In this document: piece after piece, positions 50,987 through 60,833 of the stretch
How the letters are laid out: each line of letters begins with the position of its first letter
How positions within the stretch are numbered: the first letter of the stretch is position 1
Origin: SIG440 sp045120135
Lineage (GTDB): Bacteria > Bacillota > Clostridia > Monoglobales > Monoglobaceae
DNA: 64,000 nucleotides
Reading direction: 5' to 3'
Assembly (NCBI GenBank): GCA_045120135.1
Contig: JBGVEN010000001.1
Span: 303,653 to 367,652 of the forward strand
The notes under the pieces: generated by a model
Database searches by the model: none
Told to the model about the DNA's origin: nothing
The model's input: only the letters and a program-made list of their open reading frames with translations
Program-made: the position numbers and the translations under genes

Positions 50987-52084
50987 ATGAAAACAGTGAT
51001 TAAATTTTTTGATATGTTTTCAGGCATCGGTGGCTTTAGAGCAGGACTTGAAAGAGTCGGCGGATTTGAGTGTATAGGGCATTGCGAAATCGATCCTTAT
51101 GCAAACAAAAGCTACCATGCCATATTTGATACAAAAGGCGAGGTGTTTTTTAATGATGCAACGCAAATCAATCCGGAGCTTCTTCCGGAATTTGATCTCC
51201 TTTGCGCGGGATTTCCCTGTCAGTCGTTCTCAGTCGCAGGAAAACGAGGTGGTTTCGAAGATTCAAGAGGAACTCTCTTCTTCGAGATTGCCAGAGTGCT
51301 TAAAGCAAAGCAACCTTCATATTTTCTGCTTGAGAATGTTCCCGGACTGCTTAACCATAACAAAGGGAAGACCTTCCAAACAATCCTCTGCACGTTGGAT
51401 GAATTGGGGTATGGTCTCGAATGGCAGGTGCTTAACAGCGCGGATTTCTTTGTCCCCCAAACCAGAAAGAGAATGTATGCTTTCGGATATCGTGATGAAC
51501 GATGTGCCGGACAAGTACTACCTTTCACAGAGTGCAACCCTAAAGCTCTTAGGCAAATCATTGGGGGAAGTCAGGGACAAAGAATCTACGACATAGATTG
51601 TCTCAGTTGTACTTTAGCATCAAATGCAGGCGGTCAAGGTGGAAAAACAGGCATGTATATAGACATGAATGAAAATCCTTGTATCACCTGTTTAGCTCGA
51701 TGCATAAAGAGCAGATACAATAGCGGAATTACAAACCGCAAAGGTGAGAATTCAGGAGTAATTGAGTGTTTAATGCCGTGTTTAACTCCAAACAGACTAT
51801 ATAAAAGACAGCAAGGTCCGAGATTCAGACCAGATAACTGTCCGATGTTTACTTTGACCGCTTGTGATATTCACGGCATCTTGGAGAACTTCAGGATACG
51901 AAAACTGATGCCGAAGGAGTGCTTGAGATTACAGGGATTTAAGGATGACCAGATAGATAAGATGGTTGAAATAAATTCTGACAATCAACTGTATAAGCAA
52001 GCCGGAAATGCAGTAACGGTGACAGTAGTTCAGGCGATTGGAGAAAGAATCAAAGAAATACACGAAAACTTAAAGAAGGAGTGA
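50987..52084 (+). CDS. DNA cytosine C5-methyltransferase
   Basis: A 365-residue C5 methylase. Motif I is FDMFSGIGGFRAGLE, motif IV LLCAGFPCQSFSVAG with the nucleophile Cys78, motif VI LLENVPGLL, motif VIII QVLNSADFFVPQTRKR, motifs IX-X PKECLRLQGF and YKQAGNAVTV. The variable region (about 205-280), with several Cys, is the target-recognition part. It lacks a cognate restriction enzyme, fitting a solitary protective methylase on a mobile element. ATG 50987 is chosen; the frame extends further upstream without better signals. Confidence 0.92.
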   Translation: MKTVIKFFDMFSGIGGFRAGLERVGGFECIGHCEIDPYANKSYHAIFDTKGEVFFNDATQINPELLPEFDLLCAGFPCQSFSVAGKRGGFEDSRGTLFFEIARVLKAKQPSYFLLENVPGLLNHNKGKTFQTILCTLDELGYGLEWQVLNSADFFVPQTRKRMYAFGYRDERCAGQVLPFTECNPKALRQIIGGSQGQRIYDIDCLSCTLASNAGGQGGKTGMYIDMNENPCITCLARCIKSRYNSGITNRKGENSGVIECLMPCLTPNRLYKRQQGPRFRPDNCPMFTLTACDIHGILENFRIRKLMPKECLRLQGFKDDQIDKMVEINSDNQLYKQAGNAVTVTVVQAIGERIKEIHENLKKE

Positions 52085-52092
52085 AGTAACTT

Positions 52093-52521
52093 ATGGAATT
52101 CAGAGCGAGTGTAACACTTGTAAACAAACCCGGTACCTTAAAAGGCTTCGCATCGGTAAATATCGATGAGCAGTTTGCCGTAAAAGGTATCAGAATTGTA
52201 GAGGGTGAGAATGGACCATTCCTTTCGATGCCTTCAAGAAAAGTAGGCGAAAACTATGAGGATATGTGTTTCCCTGTAACTAAAGAGTGCAGAGATAAGC
52301 TCAATGAAACAGTCCTCAAGGCTTACGAACAAAAACTCTCACAGAAGGAGGAGCAGACCAATGAAGAAAAACAGGAGAATGACAACAAAGGTTCCAAAAA
52401 ACAGTCCTCCTCAAAATCTCAGAAAGAATCCGCAGATACCAAACAGGAATCTAAGAAGGAAGAACTTTCCGAGAATGAGCAGCCCGAACAGGTAGAAGAA
52501 GGACCTGCAATGGGAATGTGA
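52093..52521 (+). CDS. SpoVG-like protein with charged tail and AMGM ending
   Basis: A 142-residue protein. Residues 1-80 match SpoVG: VTLVNKPGTLKGFASVNIDEQFAVKGIRIVEGENGPFLSMPSRK and CFPVTKECRDKLNE. SpoVG binds DNA/RNA and affects septation and gene expression; copies are common on Firmicute elements. After residue 80 a long Lys/Glu/Ser/Gln-rich disordered tail follows, ending VEEGPAMGM. Nine bases after the methylase, preceded by GGAGTGAAGTAAC. Confidence 0.85.
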   Translation: MEFRASVTLVNKPGTLKGFASVNIDEQFAVKGIRIVEGENGPFLSMPSRKVGENYEDMCFPVTKECRDKLNETVLKAYEQKLSQKEEQTNEEKQENDNKGSKKQSSSKSQKESADTKQESKKEELSENEQPEQVEEGPAMGM

Positions 52522-52532
52522 GGTGAAGCATA

Positions 52533-53270
52533 ATGGCGGTACCTTTTTACAGGTATTCTCTGGAAACTGCAAAGTCGGAAGACAATGTAGAACTTTACAG
52601 AGCGAGTATTGAGGAAAATCGCAGATGCAAAGATTTTGTTCAGGACTCGAAGACAGGGTTCTATGCAAATGCATATAAGGATAACAGTGTTGACAGCGAT
52701 GGCAGTTACACCAAAAATCTTATAAAAGAATTCGGTATGGAGCGAGTCCTGAACATGTATGCCGTAACCGTTAGAAACCATAGCGGTGACGGAAGAATCA
52801 GCAATGAGGTAAGAGATTGGGCTAATAACTTTAATGCAGGATTAAGACATAATGAGGATATGCGAGAAAGCCTCATAACGCAAATCAATCCCGGCATTAT
52901 CGACCTGCTTGCAAAGCATGCGATAAAAGAGTTTGATAGTCTCAATCTCTTTACTATTGAGCACTGTGATAAAGAACAGACCAACTATGAGGACAAAGTG
53001 GTCATCGTAAGCCACAAGAGCCTCAAAGAAGAGTATTGGACACCTGAAAATCAGTTATGGTTGGCAACTGACGGATTTGGATGCGATCCTACAAAGATTG
53101 GCAGAGCCGTATATTCGACTTGTCTTGCAGATGATGATAGAGCAAGATGGGACAGGCATCAAATTTTAGGTGTCATTAAAGATGAATACTTGCCGGATTG
53201 GGCAAGGGAGAAGCTTGAAGAGATGCAAGCTGAAGAACAATCTCAAAATAACGATATTAATTTAGGATAA
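52533..53270 (+). CDS. DUF3849-like mobile-element protein
   Basis: A 245-residue protein. First 110 residues match DUF3849 (VPFYRYSLETAK, ELYRASIEENRRCKDFV, EFGMERVLNMYAVTVRNHSGDGRISNEVRDWA). The rest has no recognisable motif and a C-terminal acidic helix (EEQSQNNDINLG) without the Met-rich ending. Preceded by TGAGGTGAAGCATA, 11 bases after the SpoVG-like gene. Seen in many Firmicute conjugative elements; role unknown. Confidence 0.7.
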   Translation: MAVPFYRYSLETAKSEDNVELYRASIEENRRCKDFVQDSKTGFYANAYKDNSVDSDGSYTKNLIKEFGMERVLNMYAVTVRNHSGDGRISNEVRDWANNFNAGLRHNEDMRESLITQINPGIIDLLAKHAIKEFDSLNLFTIEHCDKEQTNYEDKVVIVSHKSLKEEYWTPENQLWLATDGFGCDPTKIGRAVYSTCLADDDRARWDRHQILGVIKDEYLPDWAREKLEEMQAEEQSQNNDINLG

Positions 53271-53292
53271 TTTTTTAGGAGGTAAGAAAATA

Positions 53293-56200
53293 ATGAAAAC
53301 AAAGCATAGTTCAAAATTAAGATCAGTGATTTCTTTACTTATCGTTTGTATGATGATTATCGGCATGGTGCCGACAACATTTGCCGCACAGGATAACGAA
53401 TATGTGGATCCTGCGGACAGTTGGCTCTCTGCAAACGGCAGAACAAACGAGCTTGACATGAACTCAACAACTACCTACGAAACACAGCATTGTTACGAAT
53501 GCGGAAAAGATACAACAGTATTAACATACCGTGTTCCTGAATACACCCGTAGCGGTGAAACAGCAGCAAACAGAGGTGTTAAATACTCAGACGGTGCAAA
53601 TGCAGACGGTGACGAGTATTATAACCTTGACGATGGTACTCCCGGTGTCGATGCATACTATACTGGTTACCATTGGACAAAATCAGTATGTAATGCCTGT
53701 GGAACACTTAATCCATCAGACTGGAACGCACATTGCTATAACAGAAATGTATATGGCTTGAATCCGTGTGACCACAACTTTTTCGTGGATTTTGATAACA
53801 CAGAGTACACTCAGTATAACAGCACTCAGCATTATGTGAATCTTAAGGAAGGCGAATATTGTGCATTCTGTAAAGGTACATATGCACAGGCGGTTCGCTC
53901 AAGAGAAGCTCATGACTTTGAAGAGAGTGTAGATGCACAGCTTTCTAACAACAGATTCTATGTAGCTGAAACCTGTGTGGACTGTGGATATGAATCCAGT
54001 GAGTATGTCGTTGCAAAAACCGTTATAACTTCTTACTACGGAGAAGTTGACGGTGCAGCTCATACAGTAGAAGTTGCAGATCTTTCTGAAAGTGATGTAA
54101 CTACAAGAATCAGATACGGAACAGAGGCAGGTAACTGCACAAGAACATCTGCTCCGAACTATACGGAAGCAGGTTATCACACTGTATATTATGAAATCGA
54201 CTATATCTACGGTGGAGAAACAATGACAGAGAATGGTGTAGGGTATGTGTGGTTATTGGAAGAGGATAAAAACAACGGAACAATCGTTGTAATTCCTCCG
54301 CAGAGCCATGAACATGACTATAACTACCTTGAAACTGTTAAGCCTTCATGTGATGAATTAGGATATGACAGATTCCAGTGTAACGGCTGCGGTGACCTTA
54401 TTAAGACAAACTATGTTCAGTCTCTTGGACACAATTACAGAGATGTTTTAATCAGAGAAGCAACCTGTAAACAGAATGGTGTAAAGCTTCACATGTGTAA
54501 CAAGTGCGGTGACTTTTATGAAGAATCAACTCCGCTTGCAGGTCATGACTATGATAAACATACTCACGATGCAACTTGTAAGAATGTAGGCTATGATGAA
54601 TATACATGTACAGTCTGCGGAGATAACTACATCAATAACATTAAGCCTATGGTAGAGCATAGATACAGAAAGCTTGTAAGACATCCTGATTGTGAAGAAG
54701 AAGGATATACGAACAACATCTGTGAAATGTGTAATGCAAGTTATGTTTCAGACTATGTGGATGCATTAGGACATTCTTGGGATGAAGGCAGAACCGTAAC
54801 TGCTTCCGGATGTGACAGCGAAGGTGTTATTGAGCATCTTTGTACAAATGCAGGATGTAAAGAAAAACTCATCCTTGCATCTGATGCAACAGGACATACT
54901 CCGGGTGCAGAAGCAACCTGTACAGAACCTCAGATTTGTGAAGTTTGCGAAACAGTTCTCGAACTTCCGAAAGGTCATAGCTATACAGATACTGTAGTTG
55001 ATCCTACATGTACAGAGTCAGGTTATACAAAGCATGAATGCGATGAATGTGACCACTCATACATTGATAGCTACACAGATATCATTCCTCATGATTACGA
55101 TGCAGTAGAAACAGAAGCGACCTGCACAGCAATGGGCTTTACTACATACACCTGCCGTGATTGCGGAGATGAATATGTAAGCGATTATACCGACAAACTT
55201 GCACACGATTATGTAGAAACCGTAACTCCTGCAACCTGTACGGAATTCGGATTCAGCACCTTTACCTGTGCAGATTGTGATGATTCTTATGTAAGCAATT
55301 ATACGGATAAACTTCCGCACAGATACAGCGAGTCTGTTACACCTCCGTCATGTACAGAAGACGGATTCAGTGTATTTACTTGTGAAGATTGCGGAACTGA
55401 ATACATTGGCAATTATCAGGATGAAGTTGAACACGACTATGAGGTAACAGTTGTTCCTGCAACATGTACCGAAATGGGTTACAGCATTTACAAATGTAAG
55501 GCTTGTGAGCATACCTTCAACGGTGATTACACAGATGTAATTCCTCATGACTATGAAGTAACTGTAGTTCCTGCAACTTGTACTGAGTTAGGATACAGCA
55601 TCAACAAGTGTAAAGCTTGCGGAGATGAACACAACAGCAACTATGTAGACAAGATTGCTCATGCTTATGAAGTAACAGTAACAGAAGCAACCTGCACTAC
55701 AATGGGCTACAGCACATTTGTATGTAAGGACTGCGGAGATACATACAAAGCAGATTATGTAGAACCGAAGGGCCATACACCGAGCGAATGGATTGTAGAT
55801 GAAGCTGCAACCATCGAACACGGCGGAAACAAACATATCGAATGTACAGTCTGCGGAGAAACTCTCCAGACAACTGACCTTGCACAGCTTGCAGGTAAAG
55901 ACAATACAGACGAAGACGGTAAAGCTCAGGTAGGCGATTACAGCCTCATCCTTCTCGATGAAAATGACAAGCCTATCTTTAACAGCGAAATCGTAATCGA
56001 TGTAAATGACAATGTGTCAGTGCTTCTTACAAACGGCAGACTTCTTGACTTTGATAAGCCTACAAAACTGATTGCATTCTTCACAGAAACTCAGCAGCCG
56101 AAAGCTGACCTCAAAGTTGACTTTACAGATGCAAACGGTAATAAGGTAACAGGTGCAACCGACAAAGACGGTATCCTTGTAGTACCTAACAGTAAGTCAA

Positions 56201-59076
56201 ACACAGGTGACGATAACGGTACAATCGGTAACGGTGATGAAGAAAAGGAAACTTATGTTGTAAGAATTACAGATAAGTTCAATGTAACTATCCCGAACTG
56301 CGAAGTGTACATCGGTGAAAGCAATAACATCGTTATTGACCTTCCTGAAGGCACAAGACCGACAAGAGAAAATCCTGTAATCGTAACTGTAGAGGACCAG
56401 AACGGAGATGCACAGGAAGGCGTAACAATCATTGCTCTCGGTGACTCTGACTTTATCGAAAAAGGTAAAACAGATGTCTACGGCAAGATTACACTTCCTA
56501 CAGCAAGCGATGGTTATACAAACGAAGAAGGCCGTGTGAATGTAAATGAAAGAAATGTAGTAGTAAGCGATGAAAACGGTGTAATCCCGAATGCTTATGT
56601 AGTTTACAATGAAGACGGTTCTATTAATGTGGACCTTCCTGAAGGTAACGGTATCAGCCACCACAACCGTGTAACTGTAACAGTTCTTGACTCTATCGCA
56701 AAACCTATCGAGGGTGTAACAGTAACAGTTAAGGATGCAAATGAACTGCAGTACACAGGCACATCTGACAGCGAAGGTAAAGTATTCGTTCCGCCTCTTT
56801 CTGAGGACTACACAGATGCAGAAGGTAAGGCTGTAGTAAATGGAATCAATGTCCTTCTTACAGATGAATCCAAACCGATTGAGGGAGCATTTATCACTAT
56901 TGCTGACAATCAGATCAATGTGAAACTCCCTGAATCTGCAGTGTTCGATTATCATAACAGAATTACAGCAGCTTTAACGGATGCAGAAGGTAATCCTGCA
57001 AAGGATGTAACCGTAGTCTTCACAGATGGCAACGGCAATACCGAAACAGTTGTATCTGATGAAAACGGTAAGGCGATTGTTCCTCCGGTTCATAAAGATA
57101 TGACAGATGCCAACGGTAATGCAGTTGTATCAGGATATAAGGTAGTAATTGCAGACGAAAAGGCTCCTGTTGCCAATGCATATCTTGAATTCGTTGACGG
57201 TAAGATCAGTGTAGTGCTTCCTGAAGGCAGTGTGCTTGACCTTGCAAACAGAATCTCTGTAACAGTAACAGATGCAGAAGATAAGCCTGTAAAGGATATG
57301 TCTGTAACTGTTAAGGACAACACAGAAAGAACTGAAACTAACCTTACAAACGAGCTTGGTATTGCAATCGTACCTCCGACAAACATCGATGAAACAGATG
57401 TTAACGGATACGGTGAACTTAACGATTACAGTGTAACTGTTAAGAACGAAACAGCACCTATTGAAAAGGCATACATTGAAATCAACGAAAACGGTGAAAT
57501 CTCCGTTAAACTTCCTGAAGGTATCCTTATTACTCACGACAACAGAATCACTGTTACAGTAGCAAATAAGGGTGATAAAACACCTGTTAAGGATATCAAG
57601 GTAACTGTAACTGAAACAATTGCAGAACCTGAAAAGGATGATACTGCAAATGAAGAAGCTACAGAAGGCGAGACCGCAGAACCTGAAGTTGTTGAGCCTA
57701 AGACATTAAACGGTGTAACCGACAGAAACGGTGTTGTGGTATTCCCGGCACTTTCTGAAGACATCACAGACGATAAGGGCGACTCTTCTGTAACAGATAC
57801 AAAAGAAGAGGAAGGCAAGGACAATGACGGTGACGGTAAAATTGACGAATCCGGTGATGTTACAGAAACAAAATATATTGTAACTGTAAATGATACAAAG
57901 GGAATTATTGCTGATGCATTCGTAACTGTGAAAGACGGAAAGATTACAGTTAAACTTCCTGAAACTCACACTCTTACAACTTCAAATCAGACAACCGTAA
58001 CTGTTAAGGATACAGATGGCAAAGCGGTAGCAAATGTGTCTGTAACCATTAACGACAAGTCAACTTCCAAATCAGGTACAACCAATGCAAATGGTATCGT
58101 AACACTTCCTGTTAAAACATCAGGCGGTGGCGGAGGCGGTTCATACTCCGGCGGTGGCGGAGGCGGCGGAAGCTCAATCTCCACAGTAAATGTTAAGGTA
58201 GTTGATAAGGATGGTAAGACTGTATCTGTAAGCAAATCAACTGCAACAGACAAGGTAACACTTACACTTCCTACAGGCAAAGACCTTGTAAAAGATAACA
58301 ACTACTACACAATTACAGTAACCGACAGAAACGGTAAAGCAAAAGCTGATTTCGATGTAGTTCTTAAAGATAAGAACAAGAATGAAGTAACTGCAAAAAC
58401 TGATGACAAGGGTATTGTTATTCTTCCTGCAGTAGAGCATACAGCTTATGTTAAGGGATACACTGACGGTACATTCAGACCGGAAGGCGATATGACAAGA
58501 TCAGAAGCTGCGGCTATCTTTGCAAGACTTGTTGCGGATAAGAAGGATGAAACAATTTCCGGCAAGGCATCATTTAAGGATATCCCTGCAAATGCATGGT
58601 ATAACACTTATGTTGGCTACCTTGAAAAGTATGATGTTATCAATGGTTATGCCGATGGTACATTCAAACCTGAAGCTCCTGTAACAAGAGCAGAGTTCAC
58701 TGCAATGGCAGTAAGATACTTTGATATCTTTGAAGAAGTTAAGTATGAAGAGATTACCTCTAAATATGCAGATGTTAACGGTAAGTATTGGGCAATCAAG
58801 GATATCAGCTACGCATCCAACAGAAAATGGCTTAACGGATATGTAGACGGTACATTCAAGCCTGACATCAACATCACAAGAGCAGAGGTTGTAACTGTTG
58901 TAAACCGTGTAACCGGAAGAACGGCAGATCATGATTACATTAACAAGAACCTTGAGGTACTTGACAGATTCACTGACCTTAAGACAAACAGCCATTGGGC
59001 ATTCTACGATATTATCGAAGCAGCCAATGACCATATGGCAACAGACATGTCCAATTCAGAAAATTGGATAGACTGA
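53293..59076 (+). CDS. Giant S-layer homology surface protein with Cys-pair modules
   Basis: A 1927-residue exported protein. Signal peptide (basic start, helix, FAAQDN near residue 32). Residues about 40-340 include several Cys pairs. From about 339 to 862 there are 14 copies of a 38-residue unit of the form H-x-Y ... ATC ... GY ... C-x-x-C ... D (CKACG, CADCD, CEDCG and so on), like small metal-binding ribbons. Residues 875-1600 hold about seven beta-sandwich repeats of about 95 residues (VNVxVTVxD, VxVxxPE). A Gly-rich linker lies near 1610-1627, and three SLH repeats (VKGYTDGTFRPE, INGYADGTFKPE, LNGYVDGTFKPD) end the protein, anchoring it to wall polymer. Such size and modules suggest an adhesin or protective surface protein; carried by the element. 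Confidence 0.85.
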   Translation: MKTKHSSKLRSVISLLIVCMMIIGMVPTTFAAQDNEYVDPADSWLSANGRTNELDMNSTTTYETQHCYECGKDTTVLTYRVPEYTRSGETAANRGVKYSDGANADGDEYYNLDDGTPGVDAYYTGYHWTKSVCNACGTLNPSDWNAHCYNRNVYGLNPCDHNFFVDFDNTEYTQYNSTQHYVNLKEGEYCAFCKGTYAQAVRSREAHDFEESVDAQLSNNRFYVAETCVDCGYESSEYVVAKTVITSYYGEVDGAAHTVEVADLSESDVTTRIRYGTEAGNCTRTSAPNYTEAGYHTVYYEIDYIYGGETMTENGVGYVWLLEEDKNNGTIVVIPPQSHEHDYNYLETVKPSCDELGYDRFQCNGCGDLIKTNYVQSLGHNYRDVLIREATCKQNGVKLHMCNKCGDFYEESTPLAGHDYDKHTHDATCKNVGYDEYTCTVCGDNYINNIKPMVEHRYRKLVRHPDCEEEGYTNNICEMCNASYVSDYVDALGHSWDEGRTVTASGCDSEGVIEHLCTNAGCKEKLILASDATGHTPGAEATCTEPQICEVCETVLELPKGHSYTDTVVDPTCTESGYTKHECDECDHSYIDSYTDIIPHDYDAVETEATCTAMGFTTYTCRDCGDEYVSDYTDKLAHDYVETVTPATCTEFGFSTFTCADCDDSYVSNYTDKLPHRYSESVTPPSCTEDGFSVFTCEDCGTEYIGNYQDEVEHDYEVTVVPATCTEMGYSIYKCKACEHTFNGDYTDVIPHDYEVTVVPATCTELGYSINKCKACGDEHNSNYVDKIAHAYEVTVTEATCTTMGYSTFVCKDCGDTYKADYVEPKGHTPSEWIVDEAATIEHGGNKHIECTVCGETLQTTDLAQLAGKDNTDEDGKAQVGDYSLILLDENDKPIFNSEIVIDVNDNVSVLLTNGRLLDFDKPTKLIAFFTETQQPKADLKVDFTDANGNKVTGATDKDGILVVPNSKSNTGDDNGTIGNGDEEKETYVVRITDKFNVTIPNCEVYIGESNNIVIDLPEGTRPTRENPVIVTVEDQNGDAQEGVTIIALGDSDFIEKGKTDVYGKITLPTASDGYTNEEGRVNVNERNVVVSDENGVIPNAYVVYNEDGSINVDLPEGNGISHHNRVTVTVLDSIAKPIEGVTVTVKDANELQYTGTSDSEGKVFVPPLSEDYTDAEGKAVVNGINVLLTDESKPIEGAFITIADNQINVKLPESAVFDYHNRITAALTDAEGNPAKDVTVVFTDGNGNTETVVSDENGKAIVPPVHKDMTDANGNAVVSGYKVVIADEKAPVANAYLEFVDGKISVVLPEGSVLDLANRISVTVTDAEDKPVKDMSVTVKDNTERTETNLTNELGIAIVPPTNIDETDVNGYGELNDYSVTVKNETAPIEKAYIEINENGEISVKLPEGILITHDNRITVTVANKGDKTPVKDIKVTVTETIAEPEKDDTANEEATEGETAEPEVVEPKTLNGVTDRNGVVVFPALSEDITDDKGDSSVTDTKEEEGKDNDGDGKIDESGDVTETKYIVTVNDTKGIIADAFVTVKDGKITVKLPETHTLTTSNQTTVTVKDTDGKAVANVSVTINDKSTSKSGTTNANGIVTLPVKTSGGGGGGSYSGGGGGGGSSISTVNVKVVDKDGKTVSVSKSTATDKVTLTLPTGKDLVKDNNYYTITVTDRNGKAKADFDVVLKDKNKNEVTAKTDDKGIVILPAVEHTAYVKGYTDGTFRPEGDMTRSEAAAIFARLVADKKDETISGKASFKDIPANAWYNTYVGYLEKYDVINGYADGTFKPEAPVTRAEFTAMAVRYFDIFEEVKYEEITSKYADVNGKYWAIKDISYASNRKWLNGYVDGTFKPDINITRAEVVTVVNRVTGRTADHDYINKNLEVLDRFTDLKTNSHWAFYDIIEAANDHMATDMSNSENWID

Positions 59077-59195
59077 TTTAGTTGAGTTTCAACAAAATTC
59101 AGCTAAAATGAATTCCTTCGTAGACTTTCGGTGAGTTTAGTGGTATGTTTGAGTTGCCAAGAGGCAGAAATACTTAAATCAGGAGGAATTATTAG

Positions 59196-59993
59196 ATGAA
59201 AAAGAAAGTATTATTAATGACTCTTGCCCTGGCACTTATGATGCAATCGAGTGTCATGGCAGAAGCAACTCACAAACACAAATGGGTGGATGACATCAAA
59301 AACTCAAATGAAACCATTAACAGGTACACCTGCGAATGCGGTGCAACCAAAGACGAAGTAATTGCAGACATCAGAGATTATGTCATAACATTCGATGCAA
59401 ACGGTGGATATGTAGGGGAGTCTGAGAAAGAAACCTATAAAGGCAGAATCAAATGGCTCCCAATCCCCGAACACACATCGGACTATCAGTGGGAAGGTTG
59501 GTTCACAGAGCCTGAAGGCGGTGAGCTTGTCGATAACACATGGATATACGAGGAAGATACAACCTTGTATGCTCAGTGGACACTTAAAGGAACACGAACA
59601 CTCACATTCGCATGTGACGGTGGCTCGTACATAAGACCGATAACAAGGAAACTTGGCGAAACGGTTGACCTTGCAGGATATGTGCCTGAAAAACAAGGAT
59701 ACATATTCAAAGGATGGTATGAGGATCCCCGAACTAAAGAGAATGAGGTAACAGAGTACACCTTTAACGGAAACGGAGTCCTGTATGCAAAGTGGGAAGC
59801 GGATCCCACCAAAGAACAACCGGACACCTTAATGTCGACAGACACCATATACTTAACTGACGAACAGTACTATGAGAGAATCTCAAGAATACAAGCCATC
59901 ATAGAGGAACTTATAGAAAGATACTTAAACACAAAGGGCGCATCGAAAGGTGCGCCCTTTAGTATGTCTTGGAGGTCTTCATATGGCAAGTAA
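59196..59993 (+). CDS. Exported InlB B-repeat (Listeria-Bacteroides repeat) protein
   Basis: A 265-residue secreted protein: signal peptide MKKKVLLMTLALALMMQSSVMAEA; a first module with HKHKWVDDIK and YTCECGATKDE, similar to the Cys modules of the giant protein; then two B-repeats (VITFDANGGYVGES...WEGWFTEPEGGELV...TLYAQW and LTFACDGGSYI...FKGWYEDP...VLYAKW). It ends in a helix and then 15 residues encoded by an embedded hairpin. Its 3' end overlaps the next gene by 11 bases. B-repeats occur in many surface proteins. Function unknown, likely partner of the upstream surface protein. Confidence 0.8.
   Translation: MKKKVLLMTLALALMMQSSVMAEATHKHKWVDDIKNSNETINRYTCECGATKDEVIADIRDYVITFDANGGYVGESEKETYKGRIKWLPIPEHTSDYQWEGWFTEPEGGELVDNTWIYEEDTTLYAQWTLKGTRTLTFACDGGSYIRPITRKLGETVDLAGYVPEKQGYIFKGWYEDPRTKENEVTEYTFNGNGVLYAKWEADPTKEQPDTLMSTDTIYLTDEQYYERISRIQAIIEELIERYLNTKGASKGAPFSMSWRSSYGK
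59933..59960 (+). terminator. Terminator-like hairpin inside a coding sequence
   Basis: AAAGGGCGCA, eight-base loop, TGCGCCCTTT lies within the last 20 codons of the B-repeat gene, with a short T run. It could stop some transcripts before the methylase-like gene. Confidence 0.6.
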
Positions 59994-60810
59994 AGCACCA
60001 TCGTACCTGCGAAACGGCAGGGAAATTGTAAGCGGTATTCAGAAGCTTGCATACAGACATCCTGCATACCAAATCTTTCAGGATTGGTTAGAGATAAGTG
60101 CCATAGCGATAAGCAATTCGGTAGATTTGGCAAACTTCGAGGATAGAGAAAAAAGGTACCTCGAACTTATAAACCAATACAACAAAGAAGAGCAAAATGC
60201 TCTGGTTGAATTGTTTGCAACCCTAGTCAGAAACTTAACTGATGAGGTAGAAACAAGCGGAACACCCCGTGATGTACTTGGCGAGGTCTTTCACGGATTG
60301 GAGCTTCATAACAAGTACAAAGGGCAGTTCTTCACTCCCAATCACATCTGTGAATTCATGGGCAGAGCAGTGATTGCAGGAGATACAGAAGAGGTTATAA
60401 GTGAAAGAGGATTCGTATCAGTATGTGAACCGTGTGTAGGTTCAGGAGGTCTTGTAATAGGCTTGGCTGCCGCAATGGCATACCATAAGCACAACTACCA
60501 GACGGAGCTTGTTGTAACTGCATGCGATATAGATATCAAATGCGTACACATGGCATACCTGCAACTGAGCCTATACGGAATACCTGCAAAAATAATACAT
60601 GGAAACTCGCTCACAGGAGAGCAATGGTCAGTATGGTACACACCGACATACATAGTCGGATTGTGGGCATTAAGAGAAGGTACGACAATCGAAGATGTAG
60701 CAAAAGCGGTCGAGAGTAAGCAAGAAGAAATAGTGCCGCAGGTGGTAGAAATACCGCAGGAAGAAATAGAACTGAAAGTCGATGAGAACGGTCAGATAAG
60801 ACTGTTCTGA
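59983..60810 (+). CDS. N6-adenine methyltransferase-like protein lacking motif IV
   Basis: A 275-residue protein. It has the type I/N6 methylase features EVFHGLELHNKYKGQFFTPNHICEFMGRA (QFFTP), then VCEPCVGSGGLVIGLAAAM (motif I, SAM binding) and VVTACDIDIKCVHMAYLQLSLYG (motif II/III). The expected catalytic NPPY/F is not found: after IIHGNSL the protein reads TGEQWSVWYTPTYIVGLWAL and then a Glu-rich tail. It may bind SAM or DNA without methylating. ATG 59983 with GGAGGTCTTC. Related proteins are frequent on Firmicute elements. Confidence 0.75.
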   Translation: MASKAPSYLRNGREIVSGIQKLAYRHPAYQIFQDWLEISAIAISNSVDLANFEDREKRYLELINQYNKEEQNALVELFATLVRNLTDEVETSGTPRDVLGEVFHGLELHNKYKGQFFTPNHICEFMGRAVIAGDTEEVISERGFVSVCEPCVGSGGLVIGLAAAMAYHKHNYQTELVVTACDIDIKCVHMAYLQLSLYGIPAKIIHGNSLTGEQWSVWYTPTYIVGLWALREGTTIEDVAKAVESKQEEIVPQVVEIPQEEIELKVDENGQIRLF

Positions 60811-60833
60811 AAATAGAATGGAGGTAATACAAA

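Noticed and set aside
54310..55880. Regular repeats that might be a CRISPR array
   Set aside because: Period is about 115 bases, the units stay in one reading frame and encode Cys-pair modules, so they are protein repeats.
56197..56955. Leftward 252-residue frame opposite the giant surface protein
   Set aside because: Cys/Tyr/Phe-rich shadow of repetitive codons, no start signals, and several similar frames occur along the same gene.
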